From assembly GCF_017744395.1 (NCBI RefSeq), contig NZ_JAGIBI010000003.1, forward strand, positions 558,001-622,000: a DNA stretch of 64,000 nucleotides, read 5' to 3'. Both the position numbers and the translations under genes were made by a program. Below are positions 11,182 to 21,140 of this stretch, one piece after another; position 1 is the first letter of the stretch, and each line of letters opens with the position of its first letter. The stretch is from Herbaspirillum sp. (GTDB lineage Bacteria; Pseudomonadota; Gammaproteobacteria; Burkholderiales; Burkholderiaceae_D). Under the pieces are notes generated by a model. That model did no database searches. It was not told where the DNA came from and saw only the letters and a program-made list of their open reading frames with translations.

Positions 11182-11844
11182 ATGGATTATCTGCAGTTGC
11201 TTGACGTGCTGGTCCACGTCGATAAATACCTTGGTGTTCTGATCGAGCAGTACGGTACCCTGATCTACGCAGTACTTTTCCTGATCGTCTTTTGCGAGAC
11301 CGGCCTGGTGGTGCTGCCGTTTTTGCCGGGGGATTCGCTGCTGTTCATCGCCGGCACGTTCTGCGCCACCGGCGCCATGAATATCTGGGTGCTGATGATC
11401 CTGCTGGTGGCGGCGGCCGTTTCGGGCAATACCCTCAACTATTGGATAGGTTCGCTGGTCGGCCACCGGGTCTACTCCCACAGCTATCGCTGGCTCAACC
11501 CCGAGGCGCTGCAAAAGACCCACGCCTTCTACGAGAAACACGGCGGCAAGACCATCGTGATCGCCCGTTTTACCCCCATCGTCCGCACTTTCGCGCCGTT
11601 CATCGCCGGCGTCTCGGCCATGACGTTCGCCAAGTTCCAGTTGTTCAACATCCTGGGCGCGGTGCTGTGGGTGGTCAGCCTGGTGGTGCTGGGTTATTGG
11701 TTTGGCAATATTCCGCTGGTGCAGGAGAACCTGAACCTGCTGGTCATCGTCGGCCTCATTGCCGCGGTGGTACCCATCGTCATCGGCGCCCTGTGGCAGA
11801 TATGGCGCAAGCTGCGCGGCAAGCGCAAGGTCAGCAACGCCTGA
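11182..11844 (+). CDS. DedA family membrane protein
   Basis: FCETGLVVLPFLPGDSLLFIAGTFCA; FYEKHGGKTIVIARFTPIVRTFAPFIAG. Confidence 0.92.
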   Translation: MDYLQLLDVLVHVDKYLGVLIEQYGTLIYAVLFLIVFCETGLVVLPFLPGDSLLFIAGTFCATGAMNIWVLMILLVAAAVSGNTLNYWIGSLVGHRVYSHSYRWLNPEALQKTHAFYEKHGGKTIVIARFTPIVRTFAPFIAGVSAMTFAKFQLFNILGAVLWVVSLVVLGYWFGNIPLVQENLNLLVIVGLIAAVVPIVIGALWQIWRKLRGKRKVSNA

Positions 11845-11861
11845 TTTTCCCGGCCGCATGA

Positions 11862-11907
11862 AAGCAAAAGCCCCGGCGCCGCGCAATGCGGGCCGGGGCT
11901 TTTGCTT
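11862..11907. terminator. Bidirectional Rho-independent terminator between dedA-like gene and amiC
   Basis: AAGCAAAAGCCCCGGC / GCCGGGGCTTTTGCTT, 16-bp perfect stem between convergent genes. Confidence 0.8.
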
Positions 11908-11919
11908 GATGCGAGCCGG

Positions 11920-13272
11920 TCAGGTCAGCTTGTTCTTGGCCAGCGGCGGGTTCTTGGCGAAATACTTGCGGATGCCGGTCAGGATGGCGTCGGCCATCTG
12001 GTCCTGGTAGCGCTCGTCGGTCAGCTTGGCTTCTTCCTCCGGGTTGGAGATGAAGGCCGTCTCGATCAGGATACTGGGGATGTCCGGGGCCTTCAGCACG
12101 GCGAAGCCGGCCTGTTCCACCGCGCCCTTGTGCAGGCGGTTGATGCCGCCGATTTCCTTGAGCACCGCATTGCCCACGCGCAGGCTGTCGTTGATCTGGG
12201 CCGTGGTCGACAGGTCCAGCAGCACGCTGGCCAGTTGGCGGTCGTGGGTCTTGATGTTGACGCCGCCGATCAGGTCGGCCGAGTTTTCCTTGTTGGCCAG
12301 CCAGCGCGCGGCAGTCGAGCTGGCGCCCTTTTCGGACAGCGCGAATACCGAGGAGCCGCGCGCGGTGGGCTGCACGAAAGCGTCTGCATGGATCGAGACG
12401 AACAGGTCGGCCTGCACCTTGCGCGCCTTGACCACGCGCTGTCCCAGCGGCACGAAGAAGTCGGCGTCGCGCGTGAGCATCACGCGCATGTTGGGATATT
12501 GCTCGATCTTGCGTTTCAGGCGCTTGGCGATGGACAGCACCACGTCCTTCTCGCGGTTGCCGCGCGCGCCGGTGGCGCCGGGATCCTCGCCGCCGTGGCC
12601 GGGGTCGAGCGCGATGGTGATCATGCGGGTGAGCTGCATGCGCGGCTCGTCCTGCGCCAGCTTGGGATTCTTGTCGGCTTTTTCCTCGGGCTGCGGCTTG
12701 GCCTCCGCCTGCGGGGCCGGTTCCGGCTGCATCGGTATCTGGGCCTGCGCCGGGTCGCGCGGGGTTTCCTTGAACCAGTCGCCTTTCTGGATCAGCGCCG
12801 CGATCGGGTCCGGCGGATTGGCCGGATAGAGGTCGATCACGAAGCGGTACTTGTATTCGCCCACCGGCGCCAGCGTGAACACCTGCGGCTTGATTTCATC
12901 CTTCAGGTCGAACACCAGGCGCACCACGCTGGGGCGGTTCTGGCCCACGCGCACTTGTTTAATATAGGGGTCGTTGGGCTGGATCTTGGCGACCAGGTCC
13001 TTCAGGGTGCTGTTGAGGTCGATGCCTTCGATGTCGACCACCAGGCGCTCGGGATTCTTCACCACGAAGTGGGTGACCTTGAGGTCGCTGTCGTTCTCCA
13101 GCGTCACGCGGGTATAGTCGTCGGACGGCCACACGCGCACGGCCAGGATCTGCGAAGCGCAGGCGGGCAGCGGGGTGATGACGGAGACGAAGAGGGCGCC
13201 GCCTGCTTTAAGGATGGTGCGGCGGCTTTTGGACTTTACAGGTTGGGAGCGAATTTCAGTCGAGCGAGGCAT
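11920..13272 (-). CDS. amiC: N-acetylmuramoyl-L-alanine amidase (AMIN + Amidase_3)
   Basis: MITIALDPGHGGEDPGATGARGNREKDVVLSIAKRLK; Tat-like N-terminus SRRTILKAGG. Confidence 0.93.
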   Translation of the reverse strand: MPRSTEIRSQPVKSKSRRTILKAGGALFVSVITPLPACASQILAVRVWPSDDYTRVTLENDSDLKVTHFVVKNPERLVVDIEGIDLNSTLKDLVAKIQPNDPYIKQVRVGQNRPSVVRLVFDLKDEIKPQVFTLAPVGEYKYRFVIDLYPANPPDPIAALIQKGDWFKETPRDPAQAQIPMQPEPAPQAEAKPQPEEKADKNPKLAQDEPRMQLTRMITIALDPGHGGEDPGATGARGNREKDVVLSIAKRLKRKIEQYPNMRVMLTRDADFFVPLGQRVVKARKVQADLFVSIHADAFVQPTARGSSVFALSEKGASSTAARWLANKENSADLIGGVNIKTHDRQLASVLLDLSTTAQINDSLRVGNAVLKEIGGINRLHKGAVEQAGFAVLKAPDIPSILIETAFISNPEEEAKLTDERYQDQMADAILTGIRKYFAKNPPLAKNKLT

Positions 13273-13718
13273 TGATGACCCTTGTCGGACAACGCACGTA
13301 ATTCTACATCACGGCCGTGCTGTGCGAGCGCCAGGGTGATGTGAATGTCCGGCGGCGGCAACACTGTTTCCCCCTTTTCGGGCCATTCGACGATACAGAC
13401 GGTATTTTCGTTGAAATGTTCGCGGAATCCCGCCTCCAGGAACTCCTCCGGGCTGGCCATCCGGTAGAGATCGAAGTGGATGGCTGTTACCATGCGTCCT
13501 GCAATTTCGACCTCATAGGGCTCGGCCAGCGTATAGGTGGGGCTCTTGACCCGCCCCTGGTGGCCTGCCGCATGCAGCAGCGCGCGCGTGAGCGCGGTCT
13601 TGCCGGCCCCCAGGTCGCCGTGCAGGTACAGCGCCAGGCCCGGCGCCAGCGCGTGCGCCAGGTCGGCGCCCAGCCTGGCGGTGGCGGCTTCGTCGGGGAG
13701 GTGGAGTTGCATGTTCAA
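13236..13718 (-). CDS. tsaE: tRNA threonylcarbamoyladenosine biosynthesis ATPase TsaE
   Basis: LHGDLGAGKTALTRALL...VKSPTYTLAEPYEV; overlaps amiC start. Confidence 0.94.
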   Translation of the reverse strand: MNMQLHLPDEAATARLGADLAHALAPGLALYLHGDLGAGKTALTRALLHAAGHQGRVKSPTYTLAEPYEVEIAGRMVTAIHFDLYRMASPEEFLEAGFREHFNENTVCIVEWPEKGETVLPPPDIHITLALAQHGRDVELRALSDKGHQCLARLKFAPNL

Positions 13719-13753
13719 ACCTGATTTCCGATTGACTGTTTTATAACCGATTC

Positions 13754-14836
13754 ATGGCCGATCTCGCCGCACTTGCCGTTGCCATCAAAGCCTGGGGGCG
13801 TGAGCTCGGGTTTGCCGAGGTGCGCATCGCCGACGTCGATCTCTCGCATCGCGAAGCCGGCTTCCAGGCCTGGTTGGACAAGGGTTACCACGGCGAGATG
13901 GATTATATGGCAAGCCATGGCATGAAGCGCGCCCGTCCGGCCGAACTGGTGCCGGGCACGGTGCGTTCGGTCAGCGTGCGCATGCCTTACCTGCCGGCCC
14001 GGGACGATGACTGGCGCGCCCGCGAAGAGGCGCGCGCGGCCGACCCGGCCGCGGCCCAGGTCTCCATCTACGCCCGCGGCCGCGACTACCACAAGGTCTT
14101 GCGCGCCCGCCTGCAGCAGCTGGCGACCCGCATCGAAGGCGAGATCGGCAGCTTCGGCTATCGCGTGTTCACCGATTCGGCGCCGGTGATGGAAGTGGCG
14201 CTGGCCGAAAAGGCCGGTCTCGGCTGGCGCGGCAAGCACACGCTGCTGCTGCATCGGGAGGCTGGCTCGATGTTCTTCCTCGGCGAGATGCTGATCGACT
14301 TGCCGCTGCCGGTGGACGAGCCGGTCACCCCGCATTGCGGCCAGTGCACGTCCTGCATCGATGTCTGCCCGACCAAGGCCATCGTCGCCCCGTATGAACT
14401 GGATGCGCGGCGCTGCATCTCCTACCTCACCATCGAACTCAAGGGCAGCATCCCGCTGGAGCTGCGCCCGCTGATCGGCAACCGCATCTACGGCTGCGAC
14501 GACTGCCAGCTCTACTGCCCCTGGAACAAGTTCGCCCAGCGCGCCAGCCTGCCGGACTTCGATGCGCGCCACGGCCTCGACCGGGCCGGGCTGGTCGAGC
14601 TGTTCGCCTGGAGCGAAGAGGAATTCCTGAAAAACACCGAAGGCAGCGCGATCCGCCGCATCGGCCATGAGCGCTGGCTGCGCAATCTCGCCGTCGGCCT
14701 GGGCAACGCCGCCGCGTCGCCGGCCGGCAAGGCCGATGCCGCCATCGTCGCCGCGCTGCGCACGCGTCAAACTCATCCGTCGGAACTGGTGCGCGAACAT
14801 GTGGCTTGGGCGCTGGAGCGGCATGGGGTAAAGTGA
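13754..14836 (+). CDS. queG: Epoxyqueuosine reductase QueG
   Basis: CGQCTSCIDVCPTKAIVAPYELDARRCISYLTIELKG...YGCDDCQLYCPWN. Confidence 0.95.
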   Translation: MADLAALAVAIKAWGRELGFAEVRIADVDLSHREAGFQAWLDKGYHGEMDYMASHGMKRARPAELVPGTVRSVSVRMPYLPARDDDWRAREEARAADPAAAQVSIYARGRDYHKVLRARLQQLATRIEGEIGSFGYRVFTDSAPVMEVALAEKAGLGWRGKHTLLLHREAGSMFFLGEMLIDLPLPVDEPVTPHCGQCTSCIDVCPTKAIVAPYELDARRCISYLTIELKGSIPLELRPLIGNRIYGCDDCQLYCPWNKFAQRASLPDFDARHGLDRAGLVELFAWSEEEFLKNTEGSAIRRIGHERWLRNLAVGLGNAAASPAGKADAAIVAALRTRQTHPSELVREHVAWALERHGVK

Positions 14837-14879
14837 GTCTCCGCTAAACAGGTTCTAAAAAAACATACGGAGACAAACC

Positions 14880-17345
14880 ATGCCAGGATTGAAACACCGG
14901 GCGGGCGTCATCGCCGCCGCATTGGGCTGCAGCATCCCCCTCATCTTCGTGCCGGCGTCGCAGGCCCGCGACGCGCAAGCGGCCAAGCTGCCTTCTTCCG
15001 CATCCACCGAAACACTGGCCATTCCCGGCCTGCAGCACCAGGCGGAAATCCTGGTCGACCGCTGGGGCGTGCCGCACATCTTCGCCGCCAGCCAGCGCGA
15101 TGCCTTCTTCATGCAGGGCTTCAACGCCGCGCGCGACCGCCTGTTCCAGATCGACCTGTGGCGCCGGCGCGGGCTGGGGCAATTGTCGGAAGTGTTCGGC
15201 CCGGCCTACCTGGAGCAGGACAAGGCGACCCGCCTGTTCCTCTACCGCGGCGACATGCGGCGCGAGTGGAAATCCTATGGCCCGGGTTCGGAGCAAGTGG
15301 CGCAGGCCTTCGTCGAAGGCATCAACGCCTATATCGATCATGTGGGCCAGCACCGGGACAAGCTGCCGTATGAATTCCGTCAACTGAGCTACCTGCCCGC
15401 CAAGTGGCAGGCCGAAGACGTGGTGCGCATCCGCAGCCACGGCCTGACGCGCAATTTGCAAAGCGAAGTGGCGCGCGCCAAGGTCGCCTGCGCGGCCGAC
15501 CTCAAGTCCGACGAGGTGCGTTCCGGCCTGACGCCGAAGTGGACCGCGCAGATGCCCGAAGGCCTCGATCCCTGCCTGCCCAAGGATTTGCTGAAGGTGT
15601 TCACGCTGGCCACGCAGGGCGTGAAGATCACCCGGGAAAGCTTGAGCGCGGCCAATGCCGACGATGGCAGCCTGGTCAGGCTGGCCTTGGCGACGAACCC
15701 GGAAGAAACCACCGAAGGCAGCAACAACTGGGTGGTGGCGCCGTCGAAGTCGGCCACCGGCCGCGCCATCATGGCCAACGATCCGCACCGCGCCTATTCG
15801 GCGCCGTCGCTGCGCTACATCGCCCATATCAGCGCGCCGGGGCTGGACGTGATCGGCGCCGGGGAGCCGGCGCTGCCGGGCATCTCGATCGGCCACAACG
15901 GCACCATCGCCTTCGGCCTGACCATCTTCAACATCGACCAGGAAGACCTCTACGTGTACGAGCTCAACCCGGCCAATTCCAGCGAGTACAAGTACAAGGG
16001 CGGCTGGGAGCCGTTCAAGGTGCTGCACGAGCCGGTGCGGGTGAAAGGCGGCGCGCCGGCGGTCGCCGACCTGGTCTTTACACGGCACGGCCCGGTGATC
16101 TACGTCGACAAGGAAAAGCACCGCGCCTACGCGGTGCGTTCGGGCTGGCTGGAGCCGGGCATGTCGCCGTATTTCGGCAGCATCGATTACATGCGCGCGC
16201 GTAATTTCTCCAGCTTCAAGCATGCGATGCTGAACTGGGGCGCGCCTACCGAGAACCAGGTGTATGCCGACGTCAAGGGCAACATCGGCTGGGTGCCGGG
16301 CGGGCTGGCGCCCAAGCGTCTCAACTGGGACGGCCTGTTGCCGGTGCCCGGCGACGGCCGCTACGAATGGGACGGCTTCTGGCGCGGCGACCAGTTGCCT
16401 TCGACCTACAACCCGAAGCAGGGCTGGTTCGCCTCGGCCAACCAGATGAACCTGCCGGCCGACTATCCCTACCAGGAACGCAAGCTCGGCTTCGAGTGGA
16501 CCAACAACTCGCGCTTTACCCGCATCAGCGAAGTGCTGGCCGCTTTGCCCAAGGTGTCGCTGCAGGATTCGATGAAGCTGCAGAACGACGACCTGGCGAT
16601 TCCGGCGCGGCGGCTGGGGGCCTTGCTCAAGCCGCTGTCGTCCGAGGATGCCAATACCAAGGCGGCGCTGGCCCTGCTGGCCAACTGGGATTACGTCGAA
16701 CGCAGCGATGCCGCCCAACCGGCCCTGTACGAAGTCTGGCTGTCGCGCCATCTGGGCAAGGCCTTCAAGGAGGCCGTGCTGAGCCGTGCCGCCGCCGATG
16801 CGATGGGCGCGCCCGATACCGCGGTGCTGCTCGATACGCTGGAACAACCGACGCCGTCTTTCGGCGCCACCGACAGCGCGGCGCGCGCCAAGCGCGACCA
16901 GGTGCTGCTGTCCAGCCTGGGCGCAGCCTATGCGGAAATGGTCAAGCTGCAGGGCGGCGATGCGGCGCAATGGCAATGGGGCAAGCTGCACCACAACCTG
17001 ATGGAGCATCCGCTGGCCGGCGTGGTGGACGAGGCGATGCGCGCCAAGCTGAACGTGGGACCTTTGCCCAAGCATGGCGGCGCCTATTCGCCGAACCAGT
17101 CGACTTACCGCGTGAGCGACTTCCGCCAGACCAACGGGCCGTCGTTCCGGGTGGTGGTGGATGTGGGCCGCTGGGACAACTCCTGGGCCGTCAATTCGCC
17201 GGGGCAGTCGGGCGATCCGGCCAGCCCGCATTACCGAGACCTGGCCGGGAAATGGCTGAAGGGCGAGTACTTCCCGCTGCTGTATTCGCGCGCGGCGATC
17301 CTGCGCGAGACCGAGCAGCGGATCGTGGCGACGCCGGGGCAGTAG
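14880..17345 (+). CDS. Penicillin acylase family protein
   Basis: EILVDRWGVPHIFAASQRDAFFMQGFNAARDRLFQIDLWRRRGLGQLSEVFG; EGSNNWVVAPSKSATGRAIMANDPH. Confidence 0.92.
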   Translation: MPGLKHRAGVIAAALGCSIPLIFVPASQARDAQAAKLPSSASTETLAIPGLQHQAEILVDRWGVPHIFAASQRDAFFMQGFNAARDRLFQIDLWRRRGLGQLSEVFGPAYLEQDKATRLFLYRGDMRREWKSYGPGSEQVAQAFVEGINAYIDHVGQHRDKLPYEFRQLSYLPAKWQAEDVVRIRSHGLTRNLQSEVARAKVACAADLKSDEVRSGLTPKWTAQMPEGLDPCLPKDLLKVFTLATQGVKITRESLSAANADDGSLVRLALATNPEETTEGSNNWVVAPSKSATGRAIMANDPHRAYSAPSLRYIAHISAPGLDVIGAGEPALPGISIGHNGTIAFGLTIFNIDQEDLYVYELNPANSSEYKYKGGWEPFKVLHEPVRVKGGAPAVADLVFTRHGPVIYVDKEKHRAYAVRSGWLEPGMSPYFGSIDYMRARNFSSFKHAMLNWGAPTENQVYADVKGNIGWVPGGLAPKRLNWDGLLPVPGDGRYEWDGFWRGDQLPSTYNPKQGWFASANQMNLPADYPYQERKLGFEWTNNSRFTRISEVLAALPKVSLQDSMKLQNDDLAIPARRLGALLKPLSSEDANTKAALALLANWDYVERSDAAQPALYEVWLSRHLGKAFKEAVLSRAAADAMGAPDTAVLLDTLEQPTPSFGATDSAARAKRDQVLLSSLGAAYAEMVKLQGGDAAQWQWGKLHHNLMEHPLAGVVDEAMRAKLNVGPLPKHGGAYSPNQSTYRVSDFRQTNGPSFRVVVDVGRWDNSWAVNSPGQSGDPASPHYRDLAGKWLKGEYFPLLYSRAAILRETEQRIVATPGQ

Positions 17346-17364
17346 CGTGTATGGCTGGCGCCGG

Positions 17365-18255
17365 TCAATGCACCAGCGTCAGCCAGAACGGGATGGTGAC
17401 GGCCGACACCAGCGTGCCGAAGGAAATCAGGAAGGCGGTGGCCGGCCCGTTGCCGCCCATGCGGGTCGCCAGGATGTAGGCGCTGGAGGCGGTCGGCAGC
17501 GAACAGAACAGCACCGCGATCTGCCATTGCAGCGGCGGCAAGTGCAGGTAGCGGCCGATGAAGAAGGCCGCCGCCGGTACCGCCAGCAGTTTGATGCCGA
17601 CCAGCCAGGCCACCATCAGCTTGCTTTCCTTCAGGCCCGACAAACGAAGTCCGGCTCCCACCATCAGCAGCCCCAGCGCGATCGATGCGCCGCCCAGGCG
17701 CGACAGCACCACGCCGGCCACTTCCGGCAGATGCAGCCCGGCGACTGAAAACAGCAAGCCGGCGGCGGTGGCGATCAGCAGCGGGTTCTTCGCCAGTTCG
17801 CGCAGCAGGTTGCCGCTCTTGTGCGCCAGCGCATGCACCGCCGCCGCATTGCACAACGGCACGCCGAAGCCCAGCAGCATCGCCATCAGGCCGGCGCCTT
17901 CCTCGCCCGCCATGCGGGTCGCCAGCGCCAGCGCGATGTAGGAGTTGAAGCGGTAGGCGGTCTGCATGCCGGACTCGTAGGTCATCGGCGTGGCCTTGAT
18001 GAAAGGCTTGCCCAGCCAGGTCAGCGCGATGCCGCACAGAAGCGCCAGCATGCCGGTCTGCAGCAGGCCGCCGGTGACCGACAGGTCCAGCTTCAGGCGC
18101 GCGGTGGAATAAAACAGCAGGGCGGGGAACAGCAGGAAGTAGACCAGTTTTTCCAGCCCGGCCCAGAAGTGCTCGCCCCAGTTGGTGATGCGGTAGACCA
18201 GCATGCCCAGCGCGATCAGGCTGAAGTCGGGCAGCAGGAGGTTGAGGATATTCAT
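17365..18255 (-). CDS. AEC family transporter
   Basis: About 10 TM segments; MNILNLLLPDFSLIALGMLVYRITNWG... Confidence 0.85.
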   Translation of the reverse strand: MNILNLLLPDFSLIALGMLVYRITNWGEHFWAGLEKLVYFLLFPALLFYSTARLKLDLSVTGGLLQTGMLALLCGIALTWLGKPFIKATPMTYESGMQTAYRFNSYIALALATRMAGEEGAGLMAMLLGFGVPLCNAAAVHALAHKSGNLLRELAKNPLLIATAAGLLFSVAGLHLPEVAGVVLSRLGGASIALGLLMVGAGLRLSGLKESKLMVAWLVGIKLLAVPAAAFFIGRYLHLPPLQWQIAVLFCSLPTASSAYILATRMGGNGPATAFLISFGTLVSAVTIPFWLTLVH

Positions 18256-18273
18256 GACACGGCCTAGGCGCGG

Positions 18274-18864
18274 TTATTTCAGCAGGCGCGCCAGTTCGAC
18301 CGCGGTCTTGACGTTCATCTTGTCGAAGATATGGGCGCGGTGCACTTCCACCGTGCGCATGCTGATGCCGAGCTCGTCGGCGATGACCTTGTTCATCTTG
18401 CCGGCCAGGATCAGGTCCAGCACTTCGCGTTCGCGCGCCGACAGGCCGGCCAGCCGGGTTTGCACCGCATCTTCCGCGCCGGCCGCGCGCGAGCTTTCCA
18501 GCGCCTGCAGCACGCGGTCCATCAACTGGTTGTCGTTGAAGGGTTTTTCGAAGAAGTCGAAGGCGCCGTTTTTCAGCATGTCGACCGCCATCGGCACATC
18601 GCCGTGGCCGGTCAGGAAGATCACCGGGCGCCGCCGCGCCAGGCCCCTGGCCGTCAGCTCGTTGAACAGCGCCACGCCGCTCATGTCGGGCATGCGCACG
18701 TCGAGCAGGATGCACTCGCCGTCGGGATCGAAACCGGAAGGATTGTCCAACGCCGACAGCAGCGCCTGTGCGCTCTCGTAGCCGGCGGCGGCAATATTGC
18801 GCGAGCGCGCCAGCCAGGCCAGCGAATCGCGGATGATTTCTTCGTCGTCGACTATGTGAAGCAT
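18274..18864 (-). CDS. FixJ/DctR-type response regulator
   Basis: REC domain (ILLDVRMPDMSG...IFLTGHGDVPMAV) plus LuxR HTH (GLSAREREVLDLILAGKMNKVIADELGISMRTVEVHRAHIFDKM). Confidence 0.93.
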   Translation of the reverse strand: MLHIVDDEEIIRDSLAWLARSRNIAAAGYESAQALLSALDNPSGFDPDGECILLDVRMPDMSGVALFNELTARGLARRRPVIFLTGHGDVPMAVDMLKNGAFDFFEKPFNDNQLMDRVLQALESSRAAGAEDAVQTRLAGLSAREREVLDLILAGKMNKVIADELGISMRTVEVHRAHIFDKMNVKTAVELARLLK

Positions 18865-18918
18865 CGGTGTGCAACGGAGCGCGGCAGGGCGTTTCCGTTT
18901 GTCTCTTCCCTGATTTTT

Positions 18919-20937
18919 TTAGTGGGCCCCGCTTTGCGCGGGCAGCGAAAACCGGAAGATTGTACCGCCTGCCGGGTTGTTGGTGTACGTCAGCGTGCCG
19001 CCGTGGAATTCGATGGTGGTGCGGCAGATGTTCAGGCCCATGCCCATGCCCTCGGCCTTGGTCGAGAAAAACGGCGAAAACAGGCGCGCCGCGACATCTT
19101 CCGGGATGCCGTGGCCCTGGTCGGTCACCGAGACCACCACCGACTCCGCGCTGGGCGGGCTGCGGTCGAGCTCGGCCGCGATGCGCAGGATGCGGCGTTC
19201 CGGGGGCGTATCGGTCATGGCCTGGATGCCGTTGCGCGTCAGGTTCAGGATGACCTGCTCCAGCAGCACCTGGTCGCCCAGTATCGGGGGCAGGCCGGGC
19301 GGGATATGGGTTTGCAGCACCACCAGGAATTGCTGCGCCTGCAATTCCACCAGCGGCGTGATATTGTCGATCAAGTCGCCGATCTGCAGCCGCTGGCGCG
19401 CCGGTTCGCGTTTCTTGACGAACTGGTGCACGCTGCGGATCACGTGGCCGGCGCGCTGGGCCTGGGCGTGGATCTTCTCCAGCGCCGGCTGCAGCGTCCT
19501 GGGATCGGCCGTGCCTTGCTGCATCATGTTGAGCGCGCCGGTGGTGAAGCTGGAAATGGCCGCCAGCGGCTGGTTCAGCTCGTGCGCCAGCGTGGAGGCG
19601 ATCTCGCCCATGCTGGCCAGGCGCGCGCTGGCCTGCAGCTTTTCTTCCTGCTTGCGATTCAGGTCTTCGGCGCGCTTGCGCTCGGAGACGTCGAGGATGG
19701 AGCCCATCCAGCCGGTCTGCTTGCCGTTCTGGTCCAGCAGCGGCGCTTCGAAGATCAGCACCGGGAAGCGTTCGCCGTCCTTGCGCTGGAAGATGGTTTC
19801 GAACTGCGGCGTGATGCGTCCGGCCAGCACGTTGGAGAAGCGTTCCTGGTATTCGTCCATCGCTTCCGGCGCCCAATAGGGCATGGGCGGGATCTTGCCC
19901 ACCAGCTCCTCGGCCGGGATGCCCACCATCTTGCAGAAGGCCGGGTTGACGTAGGTGATGCGGCCCTGCAGGTCGCGCGCGCGCATGCCGGTGATCAGCG
20001 AGTTTTCCATCGCGGCGCGGAAGGTCGCCTCATTGAGCAGCGCGCCTTCGGCCTTGGTGCGGCGGTTGATGTCGCGCCACAGCGCCCACAGGCTCCACAG
20101 CAGGCCCAGCGAAAGCACGATCACCGAACCCGCCAGCAGGTTGGGCAGGAGCTTGGGGGCGCTCTTGGTGCTGTTGGTATGCAGCACCAGCGTCAGGCCG
20201 GGCAGCTCCAGCTCGCGCCGGTGGGTATAGACGTTCAGGCCCGGGCCGCCGGCGGTGCGGCGCGCCACCACGTTGTCGTCGGTGTCGGTGAGGGAGATCT
20301 CATTGTCCTGGGCGAACCACCACGGAACCATTTCGCTGAGGATGCGCGACACCGCATAGCTGGCGACCAGGCTGCCGATGTAGTGGCCGTCGCGGAACAT
20401 CGGCACGTGGTAGTCCATCAGCGATGGCTCGGCGATGCCGGGCGGCACCGCCGGCGGGCTGTATAGCGGGCGGCGGAGCTGGCGCGCACGCTCGCTGGTC
20501 ATGAGTGAAGGGGCGGAAAGGTTGTCGTGGGCGATGGGGAAGTCGTCGGTGGACGCCACCGGCTTGCCGTCGGCGCCGAACCAGGTGACGCGGTACAGCT
20601 CGCGGTTGTTGCGCAGCAGGGCGTTGAGGCGGCTGCGGAAATGGTCCTGGCGCAGGTGGTTCTGGATGATCTCGCGGGAAATGATGCGCATGCTTTCGTC
20701 GTCGCGGCTCAGCTGGAACCGGATCGCCTGTTCCACCCACAGGGAATCGGCGATCAGTTGCTCCAGCCGTTCGCTGGCTTCCATCTGCTGCGCCTGGCGC
20801 GGCAGCCAGATCAGCGTGGCCAGGAACAGGAAGACCAGCAGGATGGGGATCAGCCAGCGCATGGTGGTCTTGCGCCCGGACGCGAGCAGCAGCGAGGCCG
20901 GCGTGGGCTGGGTGAGGGTGGGCGGCGAGGGTTTCAT
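18919..20937 (-). CDS. PAS-domain sensor histidine kinase (DctS-like)
   Basis: PAS segment, HisKA STLAHELNQPLAAISSF, HATPase DQGHGIPEDVAARLFSPFFSTKAEGMGMGLNICRT; start placed at MKPSPPTL. Confidence 0.92.
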   Translation of the reverse strand: MKPSPPTLTQPTPASLLLASGRKTTMRWLIPILLVFLFLATLIWLPRQAQQMEASERLEQLIADSLWVEQAIRFQLSRDDESMRIISREIIQNHLRQDHFRSRLNALLRNNRELYRVTWFGADGKPVASTDDFPIAHDNLSAPSLMTSERARQLRRPLYSPPAVPPGIAEPSLMDYHVPMFRDGHYIGSLVASYAVSRILSEMVPWWFAQDNEISLTDTDDNVVARRTAGGPGLNVYTHRRELELPGLTLVLHTNSTKSAPKLLPNLLAGSVIVLSLGLLWSLWALWRDINRRTKAEGALLNEATFRAAMENSLITGMRARDLQGRITYVNPAFCKMVGIPAEELVGKIPPMPYWAPEAMDEYQERFSNVLAGRITPQFETIFQRKDGERFPVLIFEAPLLDQNGKQTGWMGSILDVSERKRAEDLNRKQEEKLQASARLASMGEIASTLAHELNQPLAAISSFTTGALNMMQQGTADPRTLQPALEKIHAQAQRAGHVIRSVHQFVKKREPARQRLQIGDLIDNITPLVELQAQQFLVVLQTHIPPGLPPILGDQVLLEQVILNLTRNGIQAMTDTPPERRILRIAAELDRSPPSAESVVVSVTDQGHGIPEDVAARLFSPFFSTKAEGMGMGLNICRTTIEFHGGTLTYTNNPAGGTIFRFSLPAQSGAH

Positions 20938-21140
20938 GACGCCGCCAGTGTAGCCGCGGGCGCGGCCCGGCGCCAGCGCCGGGGGGGGCATGCGGGCTGC
21001 GCCGCAGTGCTTGGATTGTGGTTATCCACAGTTGCCCCATTTTGGTGAGCTATGCAGAATCGCCGGGCCACTTGGCCTGCGTGCCAGCAGCCTGAAAATT
21101 CTTATTACTAATTACTAAATTCCTGATCAGGGGAGACACC

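Noticed and set aside
14844-17231. 795-aa minus-strand ORF opposite the penicillin acylase gene
   Set aside because: Antisense artefact of GC-rich third positions; no recognisable domain
21022-21030. Perfect DnaA box TTATCCACA between the DctS-like kinase gene and dctP
   Set aside because: Single 9-mer, expected about once by chance in this window; no cluster of boxes or AT-rich region
20990-21140. Sigma-54 promoter for dctPQM
   Set aside because: No GG-N10-GC element with proper spacing found; the associated regulator is a FixJ/LuxR-type rather than a sigma-54 activator
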